This document shows positions 63,808-64,000 of a DNA stretch of 64,000 bases, piece after piece. A program made the position numbers and the translations under genes. This stretch comes from Vibrio rhizosphaerae (GTDB taxonomy: Bacteria > Pseudomonadota > Gammaproteobacteria > Enterobacterales > Vibrionaceae). Where the stretch lies: NCBI RefSeq assembly GCF_024347095.1, contig NZ_AP024903.1, forward strand, positions 1,426,001 through 1,490,000, in the 5' to 3' direction. Every line of letters begins with the position of its first letter. Positions within the stretch are counted from its first letter, which is position 1. Below the pieces are notes generated by a model. That model was not told where the DNA came from. It worked only from the letters and a program-made list of their open reading frames with translations, and did no database searches.

Positions 63808-64000
63808 TTAAGGCAGAAGCGGGGGAAGCTGATGATTTTCTTGTTTTGCATATGCCTGCGGTGTACATCCGAATAAAGCTTTAAAGGCACTAATAAAACT
63901 ACTCACACTTTTGTAGCCAAGTTCATAGGCGACGCGACTGGTGCTTTCCCCCTGCCTTAAAATCTCCAGTGTACTGATCAAGCGGTGCCTGCTACACCAC
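63808..64000 (-). CDS. AraC-family regulator, C-terminal part (5' end outside window)
   Basis: Read on the minus strand, 64 codons end at a stop at 63810-63808. They form the second HTH of an AraC-type DNA-binding domain: LISTLEILRQGESTSRVAYELGYKSVSSFISAFKALFG, then CTPQAYAKQ. The spacing and the GYKSVSSF pattern are diagnostic. The rest of the gene lies beyond the window. It is convergent with the permease gene. Confidence 0.88.
   Translation of the reverse strand, partial: WCSRHRLISTLEILRQGESTSRVAYELGYKSVSSFISAFKALFGCTPQAYAKQENHQLPPLLP

Overview
The window looks like a chromosomal segment of a marine gammaproteobacterium of the family Vibrionaceae, most likely a Vibrio. The evidence is the tolB-pal-cpoB-nadA order, an AlaE exporter, a tRNA-Ser(GGA) that is close to the enterobacterial one, Fur-box-like sites, and a catechol siderophore locus of the vanchrobactin type. 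I cannot fix the species from sequence alone.

Positions 1-4914 are core chromosome: the 3' end of tolB, pal, cpoB, nadA with a near-consensus promoter, a UPF0149/YgfB protein, alaE, and tRNA-Ser. The last 15 bases of the tRNA body before its CACC end (4856-4870) recur exactly at 18096-18110, so about 13.2 kb between them is read as an integrated, A+T-rich island. The island holds an IS3-family element with a broken orfB, then one tightly packed forward operon. That operon encodes a RelB-like regulator with an extra C-terminal domain, a 1103-aa SNF2-type helicase, a DUF4391 protein, a type III methyltransferase (Mod), an AAA ATPase plus DUF4276 pair, and a type III restriction subunit (Res). 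No integrase remains. This composite locus is the best candidate for an unusual defence system in the window.

Positions 18111-28000 are accessory or metabolic: a second IS3-family element with a CCT target duplication, a secreted RNase T2, a single-chain nucleotidyltransferase-HEPN protein, an IS3 orfA remnant, and a CitA/DcuS-like sensor, DASS-type carboxylate transporter, CitB/DcuR-like regulator and PrpF-family isomerase. A secreted GH51 arabinofuranosidase follows.

Positions 30461-53654 form a complete-looking catechol siderophore locus: TonB receptor, Fes-type esterase, MbtH, a two-module NRPS (C-A-T-E-C-A-T-TE), FepC/G/D transporter, EntS-like exporter, FepB-like binding protein, and the EntB, EntE, EntC and EntA enzymes. 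The second adenylation domain reads out the serine code and the first has an acidic pocket followed by an epimerase. The predicted product is 2,3-dihydroxybenzoyl-D-(basic amino acid)-L-Ser, i.e. vanchrobactin- or chrysobactin-like, possibly oligomerised by the TE. Fur-like sites sit in all four divergent promoter regions.

Positions 53858-64000 hold a LacI-type regulator divergent from an ascorbate-family PTS (IIA, IIB, IIC) across a perfect 39-bp palindrome, a secreted trypsin-like protease, an AraC regulator divergent from a probable amine or amino-acid catabolic cluster (ornithine-cyclodeaminase-like protein, FAD oxidoreductase, APC permease), and the 3' end of another AraC gene. Several intergenic regions carry short, imperfect 13-18 bp tandem repeats, a recurrent pattern that ordinary annotation would miss.
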